From assembly GCF_018417635.1 (NCBI RefSeq), contig NZ_CP071007.1:2418501-2482500 (forward strand): a DNA stretch of 64,000 nt. Reading direction: 5' to 3'. Below the pieces are notes generated by a model. It was not told where the DNA came from. It did no database searches and saw only the letters and a list, made by a program, of their open reading frames with translations. Below are positions 7,299 to 16,272 of this stretch, one piece after another (position 1 is the first letter of the stretch; every line of letters starts with the position of its first letter). The translations under genes were made by a program, and so were the position numbers. Source of the DNA: Pseudomonas sp. SORT22 (lineage in GTDB: Bacteria > Pseudomonadota > Gammaproteobacteria > Pseudomonadales > Pseudomonadaceae).

Positions 7299-9503
7299 AT
7301 GGAAATCAAGGTTAACTTTCTCGACAACCTTCGACTTGAAGCCAAGTTCGATGACTTCACGGTGGTGGCCGATCAACCGATCCGCTACAAGGGCGATGGC
7401 TCGGCACCGGGGCCGTTCGATTACTTCCTGGCTTCGTCGGCCCTGTGCGCGGCGTACTTCGTCAAGCTGTACTGCCAGACCCGCGATATCCCCACCGATA
7501 ACATCCGCCTGTCGCAAAACAACATTGTCGACCCGGAGAACCGCTACAAGCAGATCTTCAAGATCCAGGTCGAGTTGCCGGCCGATATCAGCGAGAAAGA
7601 CCGCCAGGGCATCCTGCGTTCCATTGACCGCTGCACGGTGAAAAAGGTTGTGCAGACCGGCCCCGACTTCGTCATCGAAGAAGTGGAAAACCTCGACGCC
7701 AACGCCCAGGCGCTGCTGATGCTCGACCCGTCCTCGGACACCAGCACCTTCATCGCCGGCAAGGACCTGCCACTGGAGCAGACCATCGCCAACATGTCGG
7801 GGATTCTCGCCGGCCTCGGGATGAAGATCGAGATCGCCTCGTGGCGCAACATCGTGCCCAATGTCTGGTCGCTGCACATTCGCGATGCGCAGTCGCCGAT
7901 GTGCTTCACCAACGGCAAGGGCGCCACCAAAGAGGGCGCGCTGGCCTCGGCGCTGGGCGAGTTCATCGAGCGGCTCAACTGCAACTTCTTCTACAACGAT
8001 CAGTTCTGGGGCGAAGACATCGCCAACGCCGAATTCGTCCATTACCCCGACGAGCGCTGGTTCAAGCCAGGCCGTAAAGATGCGCTGCCGGCGGAGATCC
8101 TCGACGAATACTGCCGCGAGATTTACAACCCCGATGGCGAGCTGTGCGGCTCGCACCTGTACGACACCAACTCGGGCAATATCGAGCGTGGTATCTGCTC
8201 GCTGCCGTTTGTGCGCCAGTCCGACGGCGAGGTGGTGTACTTCCCCTCCAACCTGATCGAGAACCTGTACCTGAGCAACGGCATGAGCGCCGGCAACACC
8301 CTGGCCGAGGCCCAGGTGCAATGCCTGTCGGAGATCTTCGAGCGCGCGGTCAAGCGTGAAATCCTCGAAGGCGAGCTGGCCCTGCCGGACGTACCGCAGG
8401 AGGTGCTGGCCAAGTACCCGGGCATTCTCGCCGGTATCCAGGGCCTGGAAGAGCAGGGTTTCCCGGTGCTGGTCAAGGACGCCTCGCTCGGCGGCGCCTT
8501 CCCGGTGATGTGCGTGACCTTGATGAACCCGCGCACTGGCGGCGTGTTCGCCTCGTTCGGCGCCCACCCAAGCTTTGAAGTGGCGCTGGAGCGCAGCCTC
8601 ACCGAGCTGCTGCAGGGCCGCAGTTTCGAAGGCCTCAACGACCTGCCGCAGCCCACCTTCGAAAGCCACGCGGTGACCGAGCCGAACAACTTTGTCGAGC
8701 ACTTCATCGACTCCAGCGGTGTGGTCTCGTGGCGCTTCTTCAGCGCCAAGGCCGACTTCGAGTTCGTCGAATGGGACTTCTCTGCCGAGGGTGAAAACGC
8801 CAACGCCGAAGAAGCCGCGGCGCTGTTCGGCATCCTCGAAGACATGGGCAAAGAGGTGTACATGGCGGTGTACCAGCACCTGGGTGCCACCGCCTGCCGC
8901 ATCCTGGTGCCGGATTACTCGGAAATCTACCCGGTGGACGACCTGATCTGGGACAACACCAACAAGGCGCTGTTCTTCCGTGAGGACATCCTCAACCTGC
9001 ACCGCCTGGATGACGAGCAACTGCAGTCGCTGGTCGAGCGCCTGGAAGAAAGCGAGCTTGATGATTACACCGACATCACCACTCTGATCGGCGTCGAGTT
9101 CGACGACAACACCGCCTGGGGCCAGCTGACCATCCTCGAACTGAAGCTGCTGATCCACCTGGCCCTGCAGCAGTTCGAGCCGGCCAAGGAGCTGGTCGAA
9201 ACCTTCCTGCAGTTCAACGACAACACCGTCGAGCGCGGCCTGTTCTACCAGGCGGTGAACGTGGTGCTCGAAGTGGCCATGGACGACGAGCTGGAGCTGG
9301 CCGATTACGAAGCCAACTTCCGCCGTATGTTTGGCAACCCGCGCATGGACGCGGTGCTCGGCTCGGTGGACGGCAGCGTGCGCTTCCATGGCCTGACGCC
9401 GACCAGCATGAAGCTCGAAGGCCTAGACCGTCACCAGCGTCTGATCGACAGCTACAAGAAACTGCACGCGGCGCGGGCCAAAGTGGCCAATTTGTCGCGC
9501 TAA
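7299..9503 (+). CDS. OsmC-YcaO fusion protein
   Basis: 734 residues. Residues 1-135 are an OsmC/Ohr-like domain that keeps both redox cysteines (C50 in SSALCAAYF, C112 in SIDRCTVKK). From about 145 it follows E. coli YcaO closely: FIAGKDLPLE, PNVWSLHIRD, MCFTNGKGATKEGALASALGEFIER (about 201-225), LYLSNGMSAGNT and FASFGAHPSFEVALERSLTELLQGR. E. coli YcaO is reported to aid RimO-dependent beta-methylthiolation of ribosomal protein S12; other YcaO enzymes activate amide backbones with ATP. The fused thiol-peroxidase domain suggests a redox link (inference). ATG at 7299 is the first codon of the OsmC fold; the upstream in-frame stretch looks non-coding. A strong terminator follows. Confidence 0.92.
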   Translation: MEIKVNFLDNLRLEAKFDDFTVVADQPIRYKGDGSAPGPFDYFLASSALCAAYFVKLYCQTRDIPTDNIRLSQNNIVDPENRYKQIFKIQVELPADISEKDRQGILRSIDRCTVKKVVQTGPDFVIEEVENLDANAQALLMLDPSSDTSTFIAGKDLPLEQTIANMSGILAGLGMKIEIASWRNIVPNVWSLHIRDAQSPMCFTNGKGATKEGALASALGEFIERLNCNFFYNDQFWGEDIANAEFVHYPDERWFKPGRKDALPAEILDEYCREIYNPDGELCGSHLYDTNSGNIERGICSLPFVRQSDGEVVYFPSNLIENLYLSNGMSAGNTLAEAQVQCLSEIFERAVKREILEGELALPDVPQEVLAKYPGILAGIQGLEEQGFPVLVKDASLGGAFPVMCVTLMNPRTGGVFASFGAHPSFEVALERSLTELLQGRSFEGLNDLPQPTFESHAVTEPNNFVEHFIDSSGVVSWRFFSAKADFEFVEWDFSAEGENANAEEAAALFGILEDMGKEVYMAVYQHLGATACRILVPDYSEIYPVDDLIWDNTNKALFFREDILNLHRLDDEQLQSLVERLEESELDDYTDITTLIGVEFDDNTAWGQLTILELKLLIHLALQQFEPAKELVETFLQFNDNTVERGLFYQAVNVVLEVAMDDELELADYEANFRRMFGNPRMDAVLGSVDGSVRFHGLTPTSMKLEGLDRHQRLIDSYKKLHAARAKVANLSR

Positions 9504-9513
9504 AAGGCGCCAG

Positions 9514-9545
9514 CAAAAACAGCACCTTCGGGTGCTGTTTTGGTT
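9514..9545 (+). terminator. Rho-independent terminator
   Basis: AAAACAGCACC-TTCG-GGTGCTGTTTT: a 7-bp GC stem with an UUCG-type tetraloop, flanked by A and T runs, so it can act in both directions. It closes the OsmC-YcaO gene. Confidence 0.92.
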
Positions 9546-9667
9546 TATGCGCACAGGTTATAGCCATGTAGCCAACCGGTCTTGCCGCTCAAACGCTGGC
9601 GCTTGCCGCAGGCGGGGGTTGGCGTTTAGCTGAGCGTTCGTGTGAACAACCTCATCAGGTGCAGACC

Positions 9668-10480
9668 ATGAGCACACCCCTGGATTTGCATGCGTTAAAG
9701 GCGCGCCAGCAGGCGGCGTGGGCCAGCGGCGACTACGCGGTGATTGGCACCACCTTGCAACTGGTTGGCGAGCGCCTGGCCGAAGCCTGCGACCTGCGCT
9801 GGGACGAAAAGGTCCTGGATGTCGCCGCCGGCAACGGCAATGTCACCCTGGCCGCCGCCCGCCGTGGCTGTCAGGTGACCTCCACCGACTACGTGCCCGA
9901 ACTGCTCAAGCGCGGCGAGGAGCGCGCCCGGGCCGAGCACCTCAACGTGGCCTTCCAAGTGGCCGATGTCGAAGCCTTGCCGTTTGCCGATGGCGCCTTC
10001 GACGCCGTGGTCTCGACCTTTGGCGTGATGTTCGCCCCCGACCAGGCGCAGGCGGCCAGGGAACTGGGTCGCGTATGTCGTTCGGGCGGGCGCATCGGCC
10101 TGGCCAACTGGACCCCGCAAGGTTTTATCGGGCAGATGTTCAAGACCCTCGGCCGTCACGTGCCGCCACCGGCCGGTGCACAACCGCCGTCGCGCTGGGG
10201 CGATGAAGAGCAGTTGCACAATTTGTTCGGCGACGACATCGGTGCGATCAAGGTCAGCCGCGAACACTTCAACTTTCGCTATCGTTCGCCGGCGCACTTC
10301 ATCGACGTATTCAGAACCTGGTACGGGCCGGTGCACAAGGCGTTTGCCTCGCTCGACAGCGACCAGGCCCGCGCGCTGGAAAGCGACTTGACCCAACTGC
10401 TGAACGACAACAACGTGGCGGGAGGTGCATCGCTGGTGGTGCCGAGCGAGTACCTTGAGGTGGTCATCAGCCGCCGCTGA
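9668..10480 (+). CDS. Class I SAM-dependent methyltransferase
   Basis: 270 residues with a UbiE/Methyltransf_11-type Rossmann core: motif I VLDVAAGNGNV (about 49-59), acidic STDYVPELL at strand 2, VADVEALPFADGAFDAVVSTFGVMFAPD for motifs II/III, and GGRIGLANWTPQGFIG after. The C-terminal ~90 residues are a mixed region probably selecting the substrate, which is not identifiable. ATG 9668 has AGGTG upstream. It stands alone between a terminator and the ECF sigma gene, with a REP element after it. Confidence 0.87.
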   Translation: MSTPLDLHALKARQQAAWASGDYAVIGTTLQLVGERLAEACDLRWDEKVLDVAAGNGNVTLAAARRGCQVTSTDYVPELLKRGEERARAEHLNVAFQVADVEALPFADGAFDAVVSTFGVMFAPDQAQAARELGRVCRSGGRIGLANWTPQGFIGQMFKTLGRHVPPPAGAQPPSRWGDEEQLHNLFGDDIGAIKVSREHFNFRYRSPAHFIDVFRTWYGPVHKAFASLDSDQARALESDLTQLLNDNNVAGGASLVVPSEYLEVVISRR

Positions 10481-10508
10481 AATCATCGCGGGTCCTGCGC
10501 GCAAGCTG

Positions 10509-10532
10509 TGGGAGCGGGCCTTGCCCCGCGAA
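10509..10532 (+). repeat. REP element
   Basis: TGGGAGCGGGCCTTGCCCCG core, P. putida-type REP with one extra C in the loop. It is located between the methyltransferase and ECF sigma genes. Confidence 0.85.
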
Positions 10533-10584
10533 ACGGTCGGTTGTGTTGTTTCATGGTCGAGCAAAGCAAAACCAGTAGTAGTAA

Positions 10585-10603
10585 ATGAATGAGAAGTATT
10601 ACC
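10585..10603 (+). promoter_or_regulatory. Possible Fur box upstream of ECF sigma system 1
   Basis: ATGAATGAGAAGTATTACC matches 12 of 19 positions of the Fur consensus GATAATGATAATCATTATC and lies about 40 bp before the sigma-factor start, as expected for iron-repressed sigma genes. The match is partial. Confidence 0.5.
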
Positions 10604-10640
10604 ATGCACGGCTTTCCTTAGCTGCCAGGAGATCCCGTCC

Positions 10641-11144
10641 ATGCCCCCGTCCAGCCCTCACGATGTTGGCGCGCTGTATCTGCAGCATCACAGCTGGGTG
10701 GTGGCGATGCTGCGGCGCAAGCTGGGCAATCGCGAGCAGGCGCTGGACCTGGCCCAGGACACCTTCGTAAAGCTTCTGCGCAGCGAGGTGCCGCCACTGC
10801 TGCGCGAGCCGCGGGCGTACCTTGGCACCATCGCCAGCCGCCTGTGCCTGCAGCATTTTCGCCGCCAGGCGCTCGAACGTGCCTACCTGCAAAGCCTGGC
10901 TCAGCTTGAGCCGCAGCATCAGCCGTCGGAAGAAACCCGGGTGCTGGTGCTCGAGGCGCTGGACGCCGTCGGCCAGGTGCTCGATGGCCTGGCCAGCCGG
11001 GTGCGGGAGGTGTTTTTGCTGTCCCAGCTCGATGGCCTGACCTACCCGCAGATCGCCGAGCGCCTGGGCCTGAGCGTCAATGTCGTGCAGAAGGCCATGC
11101 TCAAGGCCTATCGGCATTGCTACGCTGCCGTGCACGGCGAATGA
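10641..11144 (+). CDS. ECF sigma factor, FecI-like (iron signalling system 1)
   Basis: 167 residues. Region 2 is at LYLQHHSWVVAMLRRKLGNREQALDLAQDTFVKLL, and region 4 has the HTH SQLDGLTYPQIAERLGLSVNVVQKAMLKAY. It matches FecI-type iron-starvation sigma factors that direct RNA polymerase to a cognate TonB-receptor gene. It is followed by an overlapping fecR-like gene (ATGA at 11141-11144) and the receptor gene, the standard cell-surface-signalling order. A partial Fur box lies upstream. AGGAG precedes the ATG at 10641. Confidence 0.92.
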   Translation: MPPSSPHDVGALYLQHHSWVVAMLRRKLGNREQALDLAQDTFVKLLRSEVPPLLREPRAYLGTIASRLCLQHFRRQALERAYLQSLAQLEPQHQPSEETRVLVLEALDAVGQVLDGLASRVREVFLLSQLDGLTYPQIAERLGLSVNVVQKAMLKAYRHCYAAVHGE

Positions 11145-12109
11145 AGCCGATGCCCGCAGCCGAGCCGCGCCTTGACCCGCACGTTCTGGAACAGGCGATG
11201 CTGTGGATGGTGCGCCTGCAATCGGGGGTGAGCTGCGATGCCGAGCAACTCGCCTGCCAGCGCTGGCGCCAGGAAAGCGCGGCCCATGAACTGGCCTGGC
11301 AGCGGCTCAGTGGTATCGGCCAAGGCCTGCGAGAAGGCACCTGCGGTTTGTCGGCGGCGGGCGCGCGCAGCCTGCTTGAGGCGCGTTCGCTGCCTTCGCG
11401 CAGGGCAGTCCTCAAGAGCCTGGTCGCCGGTGGCGTACTGATCGCCAGTGGCTACGGGGTACAGCAGCGCAGTGTGCTGCCGGGCCTGTTCAGCGATTAC
11501 GCCACTGCCACCGGCGAGCGCCGCAACTGGACCCTGGCCTCGGGGCTGGCGCTGCAACTGGATACCCGTAGCGCCCTGGACAGTGATTTGCTCGATGGCG
11601 TCCGGGTGCTGACTTTGAACCGTGGGCGGGTATTGCTGGAGGTGGGGCAGGGCACCAGCGTCAGCCTGCGCACGGGCGAGGCCCGGGTACGGCCAGCGGC
11701 ACTGTCGCGCCTGGTGGTCAGCCGGCAACCCAGCGCGACGCTGGTGCAGATGCTCAAGGGCACCGTGCAGGTCGAGCATGGGCAGGACTCAGGCTTGACC
11801 CTGCAGGCCGGCTGGCAACAGCTTTACAGCAGCACCCGGGCCGGGCCGTTGCTGCCACTGGCAGCGGGCGCGCAGGCCTGGACCCAGGGCCTGCTGGTGG
11901 CGCAGCGCATGCCGCTGGCCGAACTGCTGGCCGAGCTCGACCGCTACCGCCCCGGCGTGCTGCGTTGTGATCCGCAGGTTGCCGGGCTGCAGGTCAGCGG
12001 CTCGTTCTCCCTCGATCAACCCGATGCCAGCCTTGAGCTGATCACCCAGGTGTTGCCGGTTCGCGTGCAGCGGCTGCTGGGTTACTGGGCCAGCGTTGTC
12101 CCGGCCTGA
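11141..12109 (+). CDS. FecR-like anti-sigma/sigma regulator (system 1)
   Basis: 322 residues. The N-terminal cytoplasmic DUF4880-type domain (about 10-60) has the W-R-Q-x-H-x-x-A-W pattern that binds the sigma factor. There is one transmembrane segment around VAGGVLIASGYGV (about 97-110). A periplasmic FecR domain (about 125-225) and a C-terminal STN-like segment (LAELDRYRPGVLRCDPQVAGLQVSGSF onward, about 265-322) contact the receptor signalling domain. It transduces ferri-siderophore binding at the receptor to the sigma factor, usually by regulated proteolysis. The start overlaps the sigma stop by ATGA, implying coupled translation. Confidence 0.92.
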   Translation: MKPMPAAEPRLDPHVLEQAMLWMVRLQSGVSCDAEQLACQRWRQESAAHELAWQRLSGIGQGLREGTCGLSAAGARSLLEARSLPSRRAVLKSLVAGGVLIASGYGVQQRSVLPGLFSDYATATGERRNWTLASGLALQLDTRSALDSDLLDGVRVLTLNRGRVLLEVGQGTSVSLRTGEARVRPAALSRLVVSRQPSATLVQMLKGTVQVEHGQDSGLTLQAGWQQLYSSTRAGPLLPLAAGAQAWTQGLLVAQRMPLAELLAELDRYRPGVLRCDPQVAGLQVSGSFSLDQPDASLELITQVLPVRVQRLLGYWASVVPA

Positions 12110-12122
12110 AATAATGTTCATT
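12109..12122 (+). promoter_or_regulatory. Motif shared by both signalling TonB-receptor upstream regions (copy 1)
   Basis: AAATAATGTTCATT, beginning at the last base of the fecR stop codon and about 95 bp before the receptor start. The same pattern, AAATRATRTTMATT, recurs before the second receptor at 56644. It could be part of the ECF promoter or a Fur/iron-related site. Confidence 0.4.
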
Positions 12123-12217
12123 GGCGTTGGCAGGTTTTCTTGCTTCGCGCATCAAGACAAGGGAAAGCGCTGAACAGCCAGCGCCATGCCCACCTCTGCT
12201 CTCCAAGGACTGTCTCG

Positions 12218-14653
12218 ATGCGTTGTCGCCTTACCCCCCTTGCCACTGCCGTTCGCGCCCTGATGCTGGGTGTTACCCTGGTCACCTTCAACCCAACCGT
12301 AATGGCTGCCCAGGCGAGCGCGGAGCAGGCCGGTGTGCGCAGTTATGACATCGCCCCGGGGAGCCTGGACAGCGTGCTCGGCCAGTTTGGCCAGCAGGCC
12401 GGGGTGATGGTCGCGGTGGACTCGCAGGTGTCCAACGGCCTGCACAGCCCCGGGCTGCGCGGCCAGTTCGCCGTCGACCAGGCACTGGCGCAAGTGCTGG
12501 CCGGCACCGGCCTGCAACCTGTGGTCATGGGCCAGGGACGTTACCGGTTGATACCCCGCGCCGCGGATGCCGGTGCCCTTGAGCTGGGAGCGACCAGTGT
12601 CAGCGCCGCCGGCCTGGGCGCCACCACCGAAGGCACGGGCTCCTACACCAGCGGCTCGACCAGCACGGCAACCAAGATGAACCTGTCGATCCGCGAAACA
12701 CCGCAATCGATCAGTGTCGTTACCCGCCAGCGCATGGACGACCAGCAGCTGCGCAACATGTCCGATGTGCTCAACCAGACCCCCGGCGTGACCATGTCCC
12801 AGGACGGCGGCGAGCGCTTCAACATCTACTCGCGCGGCAGTGCCATCAACACCTATCAGTTCGACGGCGTCACCACCTACCAGGAAAACCAGACCCGCAC
12901 CATGCCCAGCACCCTGCTGGACATGGCCATCTACGACCGGGTAGAGGTGGTGCGCGGTGCCACCGGGCTGATGACCGGGGCGGGCGACCCCAGCGGCGTG
13001 GTCAACGTGATCCGCAAGCGCCCGACCCGCGAGTTTCAGGGTTATGTGCAAGGCGGCATCGGGTCGTGGGATTTCAAGCGCCTGGAAGCAGACGTCTCCG
13101 GTCCGCTGACCCCGACCGGCAACCTGCGTGGGCGCATGGTGGCGGCCAAGCAGCTCAACGACACGTTCATGGACTGGTACCAGCAGGACCGCGACATTCT
13201 TTACACAGCGCTCGAAGCCGACCTCAGCGACACCACCCTGGTGCGCCTGAGCATCGACCACCAGCGCTACCGGCCCACCGGCGGCCAGGGGGTGCCGATC
13301 CTGTTCAGCAACGGCCAGCCAACGGATTTCTCCCGTGATGCCAGTTCCGGCGCGCGCTGGGCGTCAGATCGCTTCGACACCAACAACTACAGCCTGGCGC
13401 TCGAACAGCAGCTGGCCAACGACTGGCAGTTGAAGGTCGCGGGTACCTTCATGGATGTCGATCGCGACACCCGTAGCGGCTCCTACCAGAGCTCCACCGG
13501 TATGTCGTACATCACCCCCGAGGGCAATGCCACCATCAGCCAGGGCTGGTCCGAAGCCACCCAGCACCAGAAAGCCGTCGATGCCACCTTGCAGGGGCCA
13601 TTCGAGCTGTTCGGGCAAACCCATGAACTGATCGTCGGCGCCAACTACCTCGACTACGTCAACCACCACTACGCCACCAGCGGGCGTTCGGCCATCGTCG
13701 ACTTCAATACCTGGAACAACGAACTGCCCAAGCCCGACAAGGACAGCTTCGCCCCGGCGCTGGACTACGACGTCGACACCCGCCAGAGCGGCTACTTCGT
13801 CGCCGGGCGCTTCAACCTCAGCGACAGCCTGCACCTGATCCTCGGCGCCCGGGCCAGCAACTACCGCTATCACTACTATTCCAAGAGCCTGGCTTCCGGT
13901 TACGTGCTGGACTACAGCATGACCGAACGCGGCGAAGTCACGCCCTACGCCGGGGTGGTCTATGACCTGACGCCCGAGCAGTCGATCTATGTCAGCTACA
14001 CCGATATCTTCAAGCCACAGTCGAGCCAGGACCGCAGCGGCAAGGTGCTGGAGCCGGTGGTCGGCAAAAACTATGAACTGGGCTGGAAGGGCGAGTTCTA
14101 CGACGGCCGCCTCAACGCCAACGTCGCCGCCTACGTGATCAAGCGCGATAACGTCGCCGAGCTGGATGCCGGCTACACCGTGCCGGGCACCGACCAGGAC
14201 GCCTACCGCGCGGTCAGCGGGGCCAAGACCAAGGGCGTTGACCTGGAACTGGCCGGTGAGCTCGCCCCGGGCTGGGAGCTGCAAGCGGGCTTTAGCCACT
14301 CGCGCACCGAAGACGCCGAAGGCCAGCGCCTGACCAGCCAGCTGCCGCTGGACACTTTCCGGTTGTGGACCACCTACCAGTTACCCGGCCAATGGCAGCG
14401 CCTGACCCTCGGCGGCGGCGCCAGCTGGAACTCCAGCAACTCGCTGTACTTCAGCCGCTACAACAGTCGCGTCAGCCAGGATGACTACGCGGTGTTCAAC
14501 CTGATGGCGCGCTACCGGCTCAGCGATCATCTTTCTACCACCCTCAACCTCAACAACTTGCTGGACGAGAAGTACTACGCCGGGTTTTCCGGCAGCTACG
14601 GGCACTACGGGCCGCCGCGCAATGTGATGATGAATGTGCGTTACGACTTCTGA
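12218..14653 (+). CDS. TonB-dependent siderophore receptor with signalling domain (system 1)
   Basis: 811 residues. It has a signal peptide (to about residue 31, PTVMAAQA), then an STN signalling domain (about 40-115: RSYDIAPGSLDSVLGQFGQQAGV). The plug follows (about 155-290: RETPQSISVVTRQRMDDQ, VEVVRGATGLMTGAGDPSGVVNVIRKRP), then a 22-strand barrel ending NVMMNVRYDF. This is the FpvA/PupB-type architecture: TonB-driven import of a ferri-siderophore plus signalling through the upstream FecR/FecI pair. The siderophore is not identifiable, although the FpvA-like sequence style suggests a hydroxamate or pyoverdine-type ligand. AAGGA precedes ATG 12218. The 3' end overlaps the next, convergent gene by 13 bp. 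Confidence 0.93.
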   Translation: MRCRLTPLATAVRALMLGVTLVTFNPTVMAAQASAEQAGVRSYDIAPGSLDSVLGQFGQQAGVMVAVDSQVSNGLHSPGLRGQFAVDQALAQVLAGTGLQPVVMGQGRYRLIPRAADAGALELGATSVSAAGLGATTEGTGSYTSGSTSTATKMNLSIRETPQSISVVTRQRMDDQQLRNMSDVLNQTPGVTMSQDGGERFNIYSRGSAINTYQFDGVTTYQENQTRTMPSTLLDMAIYDRVEVVRGATGLMTGAGDPSGVVNVIRKRPTREFQGYVQGGIGSWDFKRLEADVSGPLTPTGNLRGRMVAAKQLNDTFMDWYQQDRDILYTALEADLSDTTLVRLSIDHQRYRPTGGQGVPILFSNGQPTDFSRDASSGARWASDRFDTNNYSLALEQQLANDWQLKVAGTFMDVDRDTRSGSYQSSTGMSYITPEGNATISQGWSEATQHQKAVDATLQGPFELFGQTHELIVGANYLDYVNHHYATSGRSAIVDFNTWNNELPKPDKDSFAPALDYDVDTRQSGYFVAGRFNLSDSLHLILGARASNYRYHYYSKSLASGYVLDYSMTERGEVTPYAGVVYDLTPEQSIYVSYTDIFKPQSSQDRSGKVLEPVVGKNYELGWKGEFYDGRLNANVAAYVIKRDNVAELDAGYTVPGTDQDAYRAVSGAKTKGVDLELAGELAPGWELQAGFSHSRTEDAEGQRLTSQLPLDTFRLWTTYQLPGQWQRLTLGGGASWNSSNSLYFSRYNSRVSQDDYAVFNLMARYRLSDHLSTTLNLNNLLDEKYYAGFSGSYGHYGPPRNVMMNVRYDF

Positions 14654-15168
14654 GGTTTGCAGTCGCAATGGATCTGCATGCTCTCTGTTTCGTTTCGATG
14701 GATGTCAAAGCCGCATTGTTTCAATGCGTCTTTGACCCTGTCGATAATCACCAGGTAGTGCGCTGCGCGTGCGCGCTGGCGAGTCAGCGAGGTAAAGACG
14801 CCAAAGGGCAGAAAGCGCAGCCTTTTTCCCTTTAACACAATGGAGACATCGACATGTGAGCCATCCACGTCATGTCCATTGGCGCCAAATATCTCGCCGA
14901 CTTCATCCTTGCGACCGGGGTAGCAGGCGCAGAACACCTTGATGCCCAGCCAGCGTGAGAGTGTTCTGAACGAACCCAGATGGCTGTTTTTGTTTTCATA
15001 CCCACGCACCAGCAACAGCTCAATGTCGGGTGGCAGCGTTGATTGGGCCTCAATCAATTTATGGAAAGTTTCTTCATCGATGGCTACTTCAGAGGACGGC
15101 CAGCGCGGGGATACTCGTATCCCGTGGCGCTCTCCCTTTGGCAATACAAGCATGCTGGGCGTTCTCAA
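14641..15168 (-). CDS. Hypothetical protein
   Basis: 175 residues if it starts at TTG 15168, which overlaps the upstream stop as TTGA. ATG at 15153 is an alternative giving 170. It is soluble, without a signal peptide. Visible stretches are LPPDIELLLVRGYEN, SRWLGIKVFCACYPGR, NGHDVDGSHVDVSI and a C-terminal TESMQIHCDC. The order of R-G-Y, H..DGSHVDV and E-x-x-x-I-H recalls M15/VanX-type D-Ala-D-Ala peptidases (SxHxxGxAxD, ExxH), but spacing is off by one, so this is only a suggestion. It is coupled to the beta-propeller gene upstream and convergent with the TonB receptor. Confidence 0.65.
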   Translation of the reverse strand: MRTPSMLVLPKGERHGIRVSPRWPSSEVAIDEETFHKLIEAQSTLPPDIELLLVRGYENKNSHLGSFRTLSRWLGIKVFCACYPGRKDEVGEIFGANGHDVDGSHVDVSIVLKGKRLRFLPFGVFTSLTRQRARAAHYLVIIDRVKDALKQCGFDIHRNETESMQIHCDCKPQKS

Positions 15169-16103
15169 ATGGGGCTATCCGGGGAGAGGGGGCTGGTCAG
15201 ATCAAGCACATCGACGACTGCACCGCTGAAAAAGTCCACGACCTCCAGACGGTGGGTCAGCAATTGATCGCCAAACCAGTCAGCGGCGAGCCGGCCGGGT
15301 GGGCCTTTGTGGCGTACAACCGTGGTTTCGATCTGGCCGCTGTCAGCCGCAAGGATGATGTCTTCACCCCAATTCGAACGCTGCGTCGCCGAGATCGGCA
15401 GGCACAGGTGAGTAGCGGATTCATTGAACAGGATTGTCCCGGCGCCTACCTGACCATATTCGTCGATGTCCCTGGACCACAATGTCGCGCCGTTGCGATC
15501 GCAGCACAGCAGGCGGTTGTTTTCACCGGTGACAAACAGGTATTGACCATCACGGGAAAAGCGCAGGCTTCTGACCTTGGCGTCCAGCACCAGGGTGATC
15601 TTGTTGATCTCGCCACTGGCGCAATCAACCGTCAGCACACTGTTGCTGGCCCGCTCATCGGGTGCCCAGAGTTTGCCTTGCACGGGGTCGATGCAACCAA
15701 ACCGGGCATCGACATTACGGGCGATCGGTTCGCTGCATTCGCCGCTGTCCAGGTCGATGACCACCGGGCGCTTTTTATCGTTGCCGACCCCGACCAGCGC
15801 GTACCGGCCGCTGGGGTCCAGGTGCGACCAGTACGCCAGGAACCTGTCGGTTTCATGCAGCGCCGTGCGATCTTCAAGAAAGCTCAGGCGCGAGCGACTG
15901 GCGCCACGCACCACCCGCCAATCGGTGCCTTGCAGGGCCATGCGCCGGCCATCGTGGGAGATGTCGCAAACCCTGTCGTCGGCCTGGGTACCGACGGGGT
16001 GGGTCAATGCACCGGTGTCCGGATCGTACTGGGTCAGGCAGGCGGGGCGAATACTGTCGCTTTTATCGAAGAACACCAGGCGGCGGGGTACATCAATGTA
16101 CAT
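15165..16103 (-). CDS. Beta-propeller (WD40/YVTN-like) hypothetical protein
   Basis: 312 residues of repeated four-strand units about 40-45 residues long: ISHDGRRMALQG, LDPSGRYALVGVGNDKKRPVVIDLDSG, VQGKLWAPDERASNSVLTVDCASGE, FSRDGQYLFVTGENNRLLCCDRNG, each with a D-x-x-G-x-x-hydrophobic turn. There is no signal peptide, so it is probably cytosolic. ATG 16103 with GGAG seven bases before is the start. It is followed by an overlapping gene at 14641-15168, probably co-transcribed. Function is unknown; such propellers are usually binding scaffolds. Confidence 0.75.
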   Translation of the reverse strand: MYIDVPRRLVFFDKSDSIRPACLTQYDPDTGALTHPVGTQADDRVCDISHDGRRMALQGTDWRVVRGASRSRLSFLEDRTALHETDRFLAYWSHLDPSGRYALVGVGNDKKRPVVIDLDSGECSEPIARNVDARFGCIDPVQGKLWAPDERASNSVLTVDCASGEINKITLVLDAKVRSLRFSRDGQYLFVTGENNRLLCCDRNGATLWSRDIDEYGQVGAGTILFNESATHLCLPISATQRSNWGEDIILAADSGQIETTVVRHKGPPGRLAADWFGDQLLTHRLEVVDFFSGAVVDVLDLTSPLSPDSPI

Positions 16104-16180
16104 TGCAACTCCGAAGGCCATTGGGCAAAGAGGCGCAAGGATAAAGCGTGTGCCGGCTGTATGGCGAGCGCTGTGCACTC

Positions 16181-16254
16181 GATCGCGGGTCGAGCCCGCT
16201 CCCACTGGTCCGGGGTGCACAGATCCATTGTGGGAGCCGGTTTTGCCGGCGATG
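16181..16254. repeat. Pair of inverted REP elements
   Basis: GATCGCGGGTCGAGCCCGCTCCCAC (minus orientation, 16181-16205) faces TGTGGGAGCCGGTTTTGCCGG with GCGATGA after it (plus orientation, 16229-16254). This fills most of the gap between the propeller gene start and the 3' end of the next minus-strand gene. Confidence 0.8.
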
Positions 16255-16272
16255 AGGCCAGTAATGTCACGG

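Noticed and set aside
7227..9389. 720-residue open frame antisense to the OsmC-YcaO gene
   Set aside because: It is the mirror of GC-rich third positions; composition is His/Val/Gln-rich low quality with no domain, and the plus strand gene is certain.
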